From a virus, in the IMG/VR virus record IMGVR_UViG_3300041411_000096, positions 1 through 34,882 of that record: a DNA stretch of 34,882 bases; one strand, 5' to 3'. Numbering within the stretch: the first letter of the stretch is position 1; each line of letters opens with the position of its first letter. Below, in pieces: positions 28,596-34,882 of the stretch. Both the position numbers and the translations under genes were made by a program. Below the pieces are notes generated by a model. It saw nothing but the letters and a program-made list of their open reading frames with translations. It did no database searches and had not been told where the DNA came from.

Positions 28596-28973
28596 ATGGC
28601 AGCCGCGCAGAAAGAACGATCGGCAAAGACTGCGGCGAGGCGAAAGACTCGCGGCGAGGAAGAAATCAGGCTGCATTGCATGGCCGGAACCCGGCAGGCC
28701 CTGGCTGAGCTAATGGCCTGGAGCGGCATCGAGGAACAGGGCGAGGCCATCACGCTGATGATTCACCATCTGCATGCATTAGGGCCTCAAAAGTGTCTGC
28801 CGCTGCTTACAGCCCCGCGACACGTTATTGAGCTCTCCCAAAACGTGTCGCGGGCTTTTCACCGGAAGAGCCTGCAGATGATTCAGCAGGATCCGGGGGA
28901 TGAGATTATTGACCCTTGTCAAAAAAGTTCAGCTCTGCAAACCGTAACCACTTGGAATGGGCTGACCACATAG
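28596..28973 (+). CDS. putative DNA-binding regulator
   Basis: A 125-aa protein. Basic N-terminus (KERSAKTAARRKTRGEEEIR), a helical centre with MAGTRQALAELMAWSGIEEQ and GEAITLMIHHLHALG, then APRHVIELSQNVSRAF. The centre is like small ribbon-helix or Arc-like phage regulators common in Pseudomonas. AGGAG precedes the ATG. The codons for RHV...NVSR form the second copy of the 36-bp inverted repeat. The last 20 codons overlap a convergent gene. Confidence 0.5.
   Translation: MAAAQKERSAKTAARRKTRGEEEIRLHCMAGTRQALAELMAWSGIEEQGEAITLMIHHLHALGPQKCLPLLTAPRHVIELSQNVSRAFHRKSLQMIQQDPGDEIIDPCQKSSALQTVTTWNGLTT
28814..28854. repeat. inverted repeat, copy 2, with terminator-like tail
   Basis: CCCGCGACACGTT (28814-28826) pairs exactly with AACGTGTCGCGGG (28842-28854) across 15 bases, then CTTTTC. 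The 11-base core equals that of the repeat at 20585-20620. It could be a regulator site and also act as a weak intrinsic terminator inside the gene. Confidence 0.55.
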
Positions 28974-29115
28974 CGCGTTCGAGCTCTTTCGCCTTCTCGC
29001 GGAAGTTCTCGTCCGCCTTGTCATGCCCTGCATAGAAGTCCTTGAGTTTCGCTGATGCTGCGCTCAGTACTGCAAGCAGTGCGTTGCTTTGTTCGATTAC
29101 CTTCAGATCGGCCAC
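28906..29115 (-). CDS. 69-aa protein on the opposite strand within the right operon
   Basis: GTG start at 29113-29115 with AAGGAG upstream: MADLKVIEQSNALLAVLSAA, then SAKLKDFYAGHDKADENFRE and LERAMWSAHSKWLRF. Composition and helix pattern are protein-like and it occupies a stretch with no plus-strand gene. Convergent with the regulator upstream and divergent from the methyltransferase. No family recognised; no clear promoter seen. Confidence 0.5.
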   Translation of the reverse strand: MADLKVIEQSNALLAVLSAASAKLKDFYAGHDKADENFREKAKELERAMWSAHSKWLRFAELNFFDKGQ

Positions 29116-29223
29116 GGCTTCATCTCCTTGATCCGGCTCCATGCCGGGCTATCCGTAATACCCCACCACAAACCAAATTGCCACCACCGGTTGCGGAGGG
29201 CGGCGCCTGACTGGAGCTCACCT

Positions 29224-29991
29224 ATGGCCACGGAACCCTGGCTGTACCTCGGCGATTGTCTCGAGGTTATGAAATCCATGCCGGATAACAGCGTCGACAT
29301 GGTTCTCGCCGATCTTCCCTACGGCACAACCCAGTGCGCCTGGGACGTGATCATCCCCTTCGAGCCGCTCTGGCGTGAGTATCTGCGGATTGCCAAGCCG
29401 GAAGCCGCCATCGTGCTTTGCGCGGCCCAGCCGTTCTCCTCGATGGTCGTGGCCAGCAACCCGAAGCACTACCGGTACGAATGGATCTGGGAGAAAGGTA
29501 ACGCCACCGGTTTCCTGAATGCCAAGAAGCAGCCGCTCCGGGCACACGAAAGCGCTCAAGTCTTCTACCGGCAGCAACCGGTGTACAACCCGCAGATGTC
29601 GACCGGGCATGAGCGCAAGACCAGCAAGCGCAAGACGGTCGATTCGGAATGCTACGGAAAGGCGATCAGCCTCACCGAATACGACTCGACAGACCGGTAC
29701 CCGCGATCGGTTCAGTTCTTCTCCAGCGACAAGCAGACCGGCAGCTTTCACCCAACACAGAAGCCGGTCGCCTGGATGAAGTTCCTGATCAGCACCTACA
29801 CCAACCCGGGCCAGGTGGTAATGGATAACACGATGGGAAGCGGCACCACTGGTGTTGCCTGCCTTCAGCTCAACCGCCGATTCCTCGGCATCGAGCAGGA
29901 CGAAGCGATATTCGGTACCGCGAAAGACCGACTGGATGCCGAGCTGATTCGGGTGAATACGCCTGAGCCGCAAATCGACATGTTCTCCTGA
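29224..29991 (+). CDS. beta-class DNA methyltransferase (N6-adenine or N4-cytosine)
   Basis: 255 aa from ATG 29224, GGAG 8 bases upstream. Motif IV is DLPYG at 30-34, a variant of DPPY. HPTQKP (176-181) and the SAM-binding motif I DNTMGSGTTG (201-210) follow, giving the beta-class order IV then I. Proline is replaced by Leu in motif IV and by Asn in D-P-x-x-G-S-G. No restriction enzyme gene is adjacent, so this is a solitary phage methylase, probably protecting phage DNA from host restriction. Confidence 0.87.
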   Translation: MATEPWLYLGDCLEVMKSMPDNSVDMVLADLPYGTTQCAWDVIIPFEPLWREYLRIAKPEAAIVLCAAQPFSSMVVASNPKHYRYEWIWEKGNATGFLNAKKQPLRAHESAQVFYRQQPVYNPQMSTGHERKTSKRKTVDSECYGKAISLTEYDSTDRYPRSVQFFSSDKQTGSFHPTQKPVAWMKFLISTYTNPGQVVMDNTMGSGTTGVACLQLNRRFLGIEQDEAIFGTAKDRLDAELIRVNTPEPQIDMFS

Positions 29992-30279
29992 GAAATTCCG
30001 CTTCAACGAATCACGCCAGCTGAGGTCAGCTCAAAGCCAGCCTGTACGGCTGATGACGCTGATCAGGCGAATCACAGCGGCGATCAGGTTTATCCACTCA
30101 GTCAGTCGTTTCATGCGGCGAATCTCAGGTGTGTTGATAGCCATAGCTTGACCGCAGAGACCAGTTCGTCTTGCAGCGTTAAGCACACCTTGTGGATAGT
30201 CATCTCCTTGGACGACTCCATCACCACCACCTACCGCGCTGAACGCCCTGGCGGGATTTCGGCTGCACGGAGCAATCGA
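29992..30279. other. 288-base stretch without a clear gene upstream of phaZ
   Basis: No plus-strand gene with a good start is seen. A short minus-strand frame (MKRLTEWINLIAAVIRLISV, stop at 30031) is amphipathic but lacks a Shine-Dalgarno and is left unassigned. No promoter with good -10 and -35 was found, so phaZ is probably read from the upstream operon. Confidence 0.4.
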
Positions 30280-31137
30280 ATGAAGGCGTTTATATTCCGC
30301 ACCATCGACATCGACGGCCAAGCCATCCGCACCGCGGTACGCCCGGGCAAGCCTCACCTGACACCTCTTCTGGTGTGCAACGGTATCGGAGCCAGCCTGG
30401 ATCTGGTTATCCCCTTCGTGGCAGAGCTTGACCCGGATCAGGAGGTGATCGCCTTCGACGTGCCGGGCGTTGGTGAGTCGCCGACTCCGAGATACCCCTA
30501 CCGATTCAGCGGCCTCGCCGATACGGTCGCGAAGATGCTGACCGCGCTGGGTTACGAACAGGTCAATGTAATCGGCATCTCATGGGGCGGATTCCTCGCG
30601 CAGGTGTTCGCTCACGATCACCCGAGCCGCTGCGCAAAGCTGATCCTGGCCGCTACCTCGCACGGAGTTCTGGGCGTGCCGCCATCGCCTCGAGTGCTTG
30701 CGCTGATGGCCAGCCCGAGGCGCTACACCGATCCGGAATACGGCGCATCGATTGCCCCAGACATTTATGGCGGCTCGTTCCGCAACAACCCTGAGTTGTG
30801 CGCCCGGCACTTCGCGAAAATGAAGCCAGCCGGCGGCAAGGGTTACACCTATCAGATTATGGCCGTTTATTGGTGGACCAGCCTGCGCTGGCTGTACCGG
30901 ATCAAGCAGCCGACCCTGGTCCTCGCCGGCAACGATGATCCGCTGATTCCGCTGGTGAATATGCGCGTCATTGCCGGCCTGATTCCGAACTCAGAACTCC
31001 ACGTCATCGACGACGGCCATTTGTTCCTGATCACTCAGGCCAAGGTCGTTGCGCCGATTGTCACGGCGTTTCTGTCTGCACACAAAGAGCCGCGCGGGGC
31101 TGCCGTGAATGAATTAGTTTCAGTGGGGGTTGTATGA
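30280..31137 (+). CDS. phaZ: phage-encoded poly(3-hydroxyalkanoate) depolymerase
   Basis: 285 aa, matching in length and pattern the intracellular mcl-PHA depolymerase PhaZ of Pseudomonas (alpha/beta hydrolase that releases 3-hydroxy fatty acids from PHA granules). Conserved stretches: IRTAVRPGKPHLTPLLV, VIAFDVPGVGESPTPRYPYR, lipase box G99-I-S101-W-G and IDDGHLFLIT. The triad is S101, D220, H247, one residue off the S102/D221/H248 I recall for P. putida PhaZ. Start ATG 30280 has GGAG 7 bases upstream. Its stop overlaps the next phage gene (ATGA), and no phaC or phaD is nearby, so it is part of the phage operon and not the host pha cluster. Confidence 0.9.
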   Translation: MKAFIFRTIDIDGQAIRTAVRPGKPHLTPLLVCNGIGASLDLVIPFVAELDPDQEVIAFDVPGVGESPTPRYPYRFSGLADTVAKMLTALGYEQVNVIGISWGGFLAQVFAHDHPSRCAKLILAATSHGVLGVPPSPRVLALMASPRRYTDPEYGASIAPDIYGGSFRNNPELCARHFAKMKPAGGKGYTYQIMAVYWWTSLRWLYRIKQPTLVLAGNDDPLIPLVNMRVIAGLIPNSELHVIDDGHLFLITQAKVVAPIVTAFLSAHKEPRGAAVNELVSVGVV

Positions 31138-31556
31138 GTGATGTGACCGTATATCTGGCAAGTGATCTGCATCCAAGCGAGCATGTTGTTCTGCAGCCAG
31201 ATTTTGATTCGTTGTCATTTGATTTGGCTGCTTTGCGGGAAGAGCTGGCGACTGCTAAGCGCAACGAACACAACTCTGAAGTTGCTTACAAGGCGGCAAT
31301 CGAAAAGCAGGGTGAGTTGCGGGAAGACCTTGCCGCCATCGTCAATAATCGCAATGAACTGAAGCATCGCCTGACCGCCGCCGAGCAGCGGAATGCCGAC
31401 GTCAATACCGAGGCAGCTGCAAAGATGCTGGCCGCCTGCATGGATTATCCGTGGGAGCACATGCCCGAAAATGGTCGATCTCTGATGCGCAAGCACGCGA
31501 AGGATGTTGTCGACGCGGCACTGGCCAAGCCCACCGAATCGGGAGCAAGCGAATGA
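31134..31556 (+). CDS. 140-aa coiled-coil early protein
   Basis: MSDVTVYLASDLHPSEHVVL, then a coiled coil (FDLAALREELATAKRNEHNS ... ELKHRLTAAEQRNADVNTEA) and a C-terminal segment with YPWEHMPENGRSLMRKHAKD. Resembles Ead/Ea22-type early proteins. Coupled by ATGA to phaZ upstream and by ATGA to the next gene. Function unknown. Confidence 0.6.
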   Translation: MSDVTVYLASDLHPSEHVVLQPDFDSLSFDLAALREELATAKRNEHNSEVAYKAAIEKQGELREDLAAIVNNRNELKHRLTAAEQRNADVNTEAAAKMLAACMDYPWEHMPENGRSLMRKHAKDVVDAALAKPTESGASE

Positions 31557-31717
31557 GCGGATACGGAACTTGCCCATCTTTCCGTGAGTGGGGCGCGCTC
31601 TGGCCTCACTCGGTAATTGTTCGACGGTTCTGGATCTTCGGCCCATTGGTGCAGCATGTCGTTTATCGCTGCGATGAGTGCAGCCCTATTTTTATGAGGA
31701 AAGGTCGTGACCAATAA
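31553..31717 (+). CDS. 54-aa hypothetical protein
   Basis: MSGYGTCPSFREWGALWPHS, hydrophobic/Trp-rich centre (VIVRRFWIFGPLVQHVVYRC) and a C-x2-C near the end (RCDECSP). Overlaps both neighbours. It may be a small membrane or zinc-binding protein. No family recognised. Confidence 0.5.
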   Translation: MSGYGTCPSFREWGALWPHSVIVRRFWIFGPLVQHVVYRCDECSPIFMRKGRDQ

Positions 31718-32201
31718 GATAGAAATCTCGCGGGAGCTGGCGAGTCGTGCAATTCGCTGCATTGAGCACGGCACTGAAACAATGGGGGAGGCAACTTCTA
31801 TCGCTGACGAACTCAGAGTCATGCTCGCCGCCCCAGTCGTCGAGCGCCAAGTTGAGCCGGTGGCGTGGCTTAGTGAAATTGAACTGAACAGCCTGCGGGA
31901 TAAAGGCGCCGGATTTGTATGGGCATCGCCAAAAGAAGAGTCTCCATGCAGAGCACCGCTGTACGATCACGCCGCGATAGAGCAGCTGACGCAAGAAATG
32001 CTTGCTGATGAGCAGGCATTTGAAGGGCTAGTTAAAGACAACGACCTTCTTCGCGCCAAGTTAGACGCGCCGTCCTCGCCGGTAGCGGTGGTGCTGCCCG
32101 AGCGCATGACGTGGGACGGACTTCGGGCAACTGCCTGCAATATTCGTGGCGAAGGCTGGAACGCCTGCCTCGACAAGGTCAAGGAGCTGAACACTCTGTA
32201 G
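31707..32201 (+). CDS. 164-aa Ea22-like early protein
   Basis: GTG start with GAGGAAAGG upstream: MTNKIEISRELASRAIRCIE. ADELRVMLAAPVVERQVEPV followed by AWLSEI and CRAPLYDH is the common phage pattern E-L-R-x-L-L-A-A-P-x-x-E-R-Q-x-E-P-V-A-W ... P-L-Y. C-terminal ATACNIRGEGWNACLDKVKE is also typical. Unknown function; widespread in temperate phages. Confidence 0.65.
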   Translation: MTNKIEISRELASRAIRCIEHGTETMGEATSIADELRVMLAAPVVERQVEPVAWLSEIELNSLRDKGAGFVWASPKEESPCRAPLYDHAAIEQLTQEMLADEQAFEGLVKDNDLLRAKLDAPSSPVAVVLPERMTWDGLRATACNIRGEGWNACLDKVKELNTL

Positions 32202-32314
32202 CCCTGCACAAAGTCAGCCGCACCCCGAAAGGAGTACACCTGTACTCCACCCCTCTGTAACTCCCTCCCCCTTCAAAGTCAGCCGCTATAGCGGCAAAGG
32301 ACAGGTATTGCCCA
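32202..32314. repeat. repeat-rich gap: direct repeat and two palindromes
   Basis: AAAGTCAGCCGC occurs at 32210-32221 and 32274-32285. GGAGTACA-CC-TGTACTCC (32231-32248) is a perfect inverted repeat, and GCCGCTATAGCGGC (32282-32295) is a perfect palindrome just before the next Shine-Dalgarno. No gene is present. Confidence 0.6.
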
Positions 32315-32764
32315 ATGGAAAAGCCAGTCAATGAAAAGTGGTCAATCAATGGCAAGAACGGATCATGGGATTACAACAGCCTCGCCGATCTGATCCGCGA
32401 CAACTACGGCAGTGCCGGTGAGGGTACAAGCTTTGGCCCCGGCCTCGGTAGCGGCATGGCCATAGGCGACACGATTTATCGCGGTACTGAATGCAAAGAC
32501 GACCCGGCGGGGTTCCTGCCTAATGCGAGCCAGATCACCGAAATTATGTGGGATAACGCCGCATCCAGCGATGCAGGCGAGTGGGTCGATGGATACCCCT
32601 CCGTGGACAGGCCGGCATTAATTGATCTTGAGGCAGCCCTTGAGCCGCTCAAAGCCTGGGCGCGCAAGTATTGCCAGCCGGACTTTTTCACGGTCAAGGA
32701 CATCGTTCAGTACACGGTTACGGCTGAGGATGTCAGGACCGTCGACCGGCAGGTGACGCCATGA
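32315..32764 (+). CDS. 149-aa hypothetical protein
   Basis: MEKPVNEKWSINGKNGSWDY, then LADLIRDNYGSAGEGTSFGP, and DLEAALEPLKAWARKYCQPD near the C-terminus. Alpha/beta composition, no recognised motif. Similar-looking proteins with W-A-x-K-x-C-x-P-x-F-F occur in phage early regions. Followed by an ATGA overlap. Confidence 0.55.
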   Translation: MEKPVNEKWSINGKNGSWDYNSLADLIRDNYGSAGEGTSFGPGLGSGMAIGDTIYRGTECKDDPAGFLPNASQITEIMWDNAASSDAGEWVDGYPSVDRPALIDLEAALEPLKAWARKYCQPDFFTVKDIVQYTVTAEDVRTVDRQVTP

Positions 32765-32826
32765 TCGTCCCAGTCTGCGCCCTCGCCTACATGGCCTGGC
32801 TCATCTACTCGGGGCCACGGCGATGA
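32761..32826 (+). CDS. 21-aa hydrophobic peptide
   Basis: MIVPVCALAYMAWLIYSGPR plus one Arg. Its ATG overlaps the previous stop and its stop overlaps the next ATG, a strong sign of coupled translation. It may be a tiny membrane peptide, or simply a bridge that delivers ribosomes to the next gene. Confidence 0.4.
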   Translation: MIVPVCALAYMAWLIYSGPRR

Positions 32827-33125
32827 ACGATAAAGAAATGCTGGAGCTGGCGGCCAAAGCGGCCGGCGTTCACGCGGGATTCATCAACGAATACGGAGGC
32901 GGCAAGACGTTCTGCTGGAATCCACTCAATGACGACGGCGATGCCGCGAGACTGGCAATAGACCTTCAACTCAGCATCCTCTGGTTCACCACGCTTCAGT
33001 TCGTGATGGTGGAGCGTCGAGGCGTCGGCGAGAACATCGGCTGGACCGATGAAGCAGGAAGAGGTGGCGCGCTCCGCAGGGCAATAACCGTCGTTGCAGC
33101 AAAAATCGGCACCACGCTTCCCTAA
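32823..33125 (+). CDS. 100-aa phage ABA-sandwich-like protein
   Basis: MNDKEMLELAAKAAGVHAGF, WNPLNDDGDAARLAIDLQLS and the end GGALRRAITVVAAKIGT match a common small phage protein type (E-L-A-A-K-A-A-G ... W-N-P-L-x-D-D-G-D-A-x-R-L-A). Unknown function. Confidence 0.65.
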   Translation: MNDKEMLELAAKAAGVHAGFINEYGGGKTFCWNPLNDDGDAARLAIDLQLSILWFTTLQFVMVERRGVGENIGWTDEAGRGGALRRAITVVAAKIGTTLP

Positions 33126-33171
33126 CCAAACCCCTACCAGCCTGCCGGTGAACGGCGGGCGAGGAATTCGC

Positions 33172-33555
33172 ATGCCTGATATCAAGTGTCACCACGGCTG
33201 CTCGATGAGCATAGGCACCGACGACTGGGTGAAAACCCTGACCATTGACCAGATGCGTTACGCACGGGACCAGATGGCCGACAAGATCAAGGCGGCCGAG
33301 GCGCAACCCAAGCGCACGGTCTGGAGGGTCAGCAACGGCAGCATCTGCGAAGGAAATTATCGCGAAGAGGATTTCGAAAAGGCCGCTGACCACCTGATCC
33401 GAATATACAAGGCCAAGTTTATGGAGGAAGTCCCGGGCTGGATCGAAAAGCCGTACGGATACCTGACCTTCGAGCGGCAGCTACCCAGTCTCACCCCCGA
33501 GCTGGTGACCCAGCACGAATACGACACTGAGTGGTTCCCCATCAAACCAGAATAA
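33172..33555 (+). CDS. 127-aa hypothetical protein
   Basis: Starts MPDIKCHHGCSMSIGTDDWV with GAGGA upstream, directly behind a GC hairpin. The CHHGC knuckle may bind metal. Middle: LTIDQMRYARDQMADKIKAA, then a beta-strand segment (TVWRVSNGSICEGNYREEDF). The upstream 26-codon extension overlaps the previous gene and the hairpin and is rejected. No family recognised. Confidence 0.55.
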   Translation: MPDIKCHHGCSMSIGTDDWVKTLTIDQMRYARDQMADKIKAAEAQPKRTVWRVSNGSICEGNYREEDFEKAADHLIRIYKAKFMEEVPGWIEKPYGYLTFERQLPSLTPELVTQHEYDTEWFPIKPE

Positions 33556-33590
33556 CCACCCTCTGCCGCCCCGCGCGGCCCGGAGCCCCC

Positions 33591-33797
33591 ATGTCTCACA
33601 TTGAAGAAAGAGAAGGCCGCATCTACGCGGCGCAGATGCTTGCGTCTGTCGTTTACCTGCCGCGCTGCATGTTCGATGAGCGCGGGCCGGTGGAGACGAT
33701 GGTTTGCAATCTGGAAGTAGCAGCGCTGACCCATCCAGCGGATTACGCCAAAGGCATGCTGCAAGTGCTCAGCGAGGTGCGCCATGTCCAGCATTGA
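33591..33797 (+). CDS. 68-aa hypothetical protein
   Basis: MSHIEEREGRIYAAQMLASV followed by YLPRCMFDERGPVETMVCNL. GGAG lies 6 bases before the ATG. Helical. No family recognised. The next gene starts inside it. Confidence 0.5.
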   Translation: MSHIEEREGRIYAAQMLASVVYLPRCMFDERGPVETMVCNLEVAALTHPADYAKGMLQVLSEVRHVQH

Positions 33798-33996
33798 CGT
33801 ACACGAAAGACGCCCCGACGGCGCCGTCGGCAAGCTGCTCGACGTGATCGACCGCCAGCCCGAACACCGCAAGACCGGCAGCTTCGTCGAGTTTGACGGC
33901 GAGATGCACCCGGTCCTGACCGGTATCCGCAACTTCATCATCGTCACGACTGAGCGCTGGGCGCGGGTGTCGGCTGCTACCTGGAGGAAGGCATGA
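33784..33996 (+). CDS. 70-aa hypothetical protein
   Basis: MSSIDVHERRPDGAVGKLLD then beta-rich KTGSFVEFDGEMHPVLTGIR. GAGGTGCGCC lies before its ATG. Possibly a small beta protein. Overlaps both neighbours. No family recognised. Confidence 0.5.
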   Translation: MSSIDVHERRPDGAVGKLLDVIDRQPEHRKTGSFVEFDGEMHPVLTGIRNFIIVTTERWARVSAATWRKA

Positions 33997-34250
33997 AGCA
34001 CAAACTCTACTCCGGTTTACAAGTCGGCAAAGTCACCCTTGTTCGAAGAGTTGAAGGCGAGAAAGGTCGCGGCCCGCGCTGGATCTGTCGCTGCGAGTGT
34101 GGCGAAGAGATTGAGAAAAGCCGAGACACCCTCACCAACCCAAATGTGATTCAGCGCTGCAAAAACTGTTTCGTAAAGTCACAGCGCGCCTATTCGAACT
34201 TGCGAATTGCCACGGGCCTTCCTGTAAACCAATGGAGCGACAAGCCATGA
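33993..34250 (+). CDS. 85-aa zinc-ribbon protein
   Basis: MKHKLYSGLQVGKVTLVRRV, then ICRCECGEEI with C32, C34 and C36, and RCKNCF with C56 and C59: a zinc ribbon. The start G-K-V-T-L-V-x-R and W-I-C-R-C-E-C-G are typical of small phage proteins that often accompany HNH endonucleases. It probably binds DNA. Coupled (ATGA) to both neighbours. Confidence 0.6.
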   Translation: MKHKLYSGLQVGKVTLVRRVEGEKGRGPRWICRCECGEEIEKSRDTLTNPNVIQRCKNCFVKSQRAYSNLRIATGLPVNQWSDKP

Positions 34251-34882
34251 GCGAGCGCGACGAACTGATCGAACTCTGCAAGATCGCCCAGCACCTTGGC
34301 GGCCCGCAGAACCTGAGCGCCGTCGGCATCGGCCGATATCTGCGCCTGTGCAGCCCGGAAGTGGTTTTGGCGCTTATCGAAGCCGGGCAATCCCGCAAGG
34401 ACTGGCAGGCTGAATGCCTGAAGAAAGGTTTCGAGTATGTCCGCGAATCTGACGACCACTACGTTCTGGCTGATGTTCCAGAGATGGCGGAACTGCTTGC
34501 CGACCTGCTCGGCGTTGAAGTCCGATCGAAGGAAAACGACAGCTACGGCGAAACGGTCAGCAGCCTGAGCGAGCAGGTCGAATCAGCCAACAACGCTTTC
34601 CATCGGGCCTATGAGCTTGAGAAAGAGTGTGAGGCGCTGCGTAAGGACAAGGATCGCCTTGACGCTCTGGAGTCGAACTTTTGGGATGTCCGGCACGGTA
34701 GTCATCCAATCGCAGACACGGGCGACAGCAGCAGCTCGTTGGAAATTGTTGGTCACTGGATGGGCAAGCCATTCGAGCGGGTGATTGGCGAGGACTGGAA
34801 CGAGAACCTGCGCGCCGCCATTGATCAAGCTATGAAGGCGCCCGCCTATCCACCGGCTCGCCCTGAATACGAATTTGATGAG
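34247..34882 (+). CDS. Ea22-like coiled-coil protein (3' end outside window)
   Basis: 212 codons open to the right edge from ATG 34247. MSERDELIELCKIAQHLGGP, SPEVVLALIEAGQSRKDWQA, a coiled coil (VESANNAFHRAYELEKECEA) and later RVIGEDWNENLRAAIDQAMK. This mixture fits the long Ead/Ea22-type early proteins. No stop within the window. Confidence 0.6.
   Translation, partial: MSERDELIELCKIAQHLGGPQNLSAVGIGRYLRLCSPEVVLALIEAGQSRKDWQAECLKKGFEYVRESDDHYVLADVPEMAELLADLLGVEVRSKENDSYGETVSSLSEQVESANNAFHRAYELEKECEALRKDKDRLDALESNFWDVRHGSHPIADTGDSSSSLEIVGHWMGKPFERVIGEDWNENLRAAIDQAMKAPAYPPARPEYEFDE

Noticed and set aside
30031-30144. short minus-strand frame ending in an amphipathic helix before phaZ
   Set aside because: No Shine-Dalgarno, too short, and no coupling with neighbours; mentioned only as part of the gap.
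30280-31137. phaZ as part of the host chromosomal pha cluster
   Set aside because: No phaC1, phaC2, phaD or phasin genes adjoin it and both sides are phage genes, one overlapping it.
1-34882. integrase, attachment sites, CRISPR array, insertion sequences
   Set aside because: No tyrosine or serine recombinase motifs, no transposase, and no regularly spaced repeats were found in the window.

Overview
The window is phage DNA from a temperate, contractile-tailed phage or prophage of Pseudomonas. Three things point to this host. The sequence is G+C-rich with Pseudomonas-like codon use. The early genes (NinB, NinG, O-like and P-like replication proteins, Gp157) sit in a lambda-type plan. One right-arm gene, phaZ, is a close look-alike of the Pseudomonas intracellular medium-chain-length PHA depolymerase. 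Assignments rest on motif and gene-order recognition only; no search was run.

Layout. Positions 1-12465 (minus strand) hold the head and tail genes in reverse: portal (DUF1073), MuF-like protein, DUF2213 protease/scaffold, cement protein, DUF2184 major capsid, connectors, DUF3383 sheath, tube, frameshifted tail chaperone, tape measure with a lysozyme domain, and the first baseplate genes. This is a myovirus-type late module. No terminase gene lies upstream of the portal, where it is normally found. Positions 12547-13649 hold small membrane proteins including a probable holin. They are preceded by a lambda pR'/tR'-like promoter and terminator (13741-13839) and an HNH-AP2 homing endonuclease (13832-14329).

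Positions 14396-21475 (minus strand) are a tightly overlapping lambda-like early operon: Cro-like protein, RHH regulator, small genes, O-like and P-like replication proteins, Ea22-like, TraR/DksA zinc finger, NinB, NinG, three tiny genes, metallophosphoesterase, and a protein at the Q position. The O-like gene carries four 11-bp-spaced iterons and a (GGGAA)n tract, a probable origin. A plus-strand promoter and terminator at 20633-20721 would give a short antisense RNA resembling lambda OOP.

Positions 21476-22742 are the immunity region. A CI/LexA-type repressor is flanked by two clusters of 17-bp operators (TTTAGC-N5-GCTAAA). In three predicted promoters an operator fills the 17-bp spacer. 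One of these promoters reads leftward into a 75-aa gene convergent with cI.

Positions 22743-34882 (plus strand) form the right early arm. It begins with a structured leader containing a boxA-like sequence, followed by many small accessory genes, a strongly structured non-coding RNA locus (23972-24294), a putative single-strand annealing protein, Gp157, HTH proteins, a beta-class DNA methyltransferase, PhaZ, and Ea22-like coiled-coil proteins. Several genes here are preceded by a compact GC hairpin close to the Shine-Dalgarno. The most striking content is phaZ embedded in, and translationally coupled to, the phage operon; next are the unexplained structured RNA and the OOP-like antisense RNA. 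No integrase, attachment site, CRISPR array, insertion sequence or functional tRNA was recognised.
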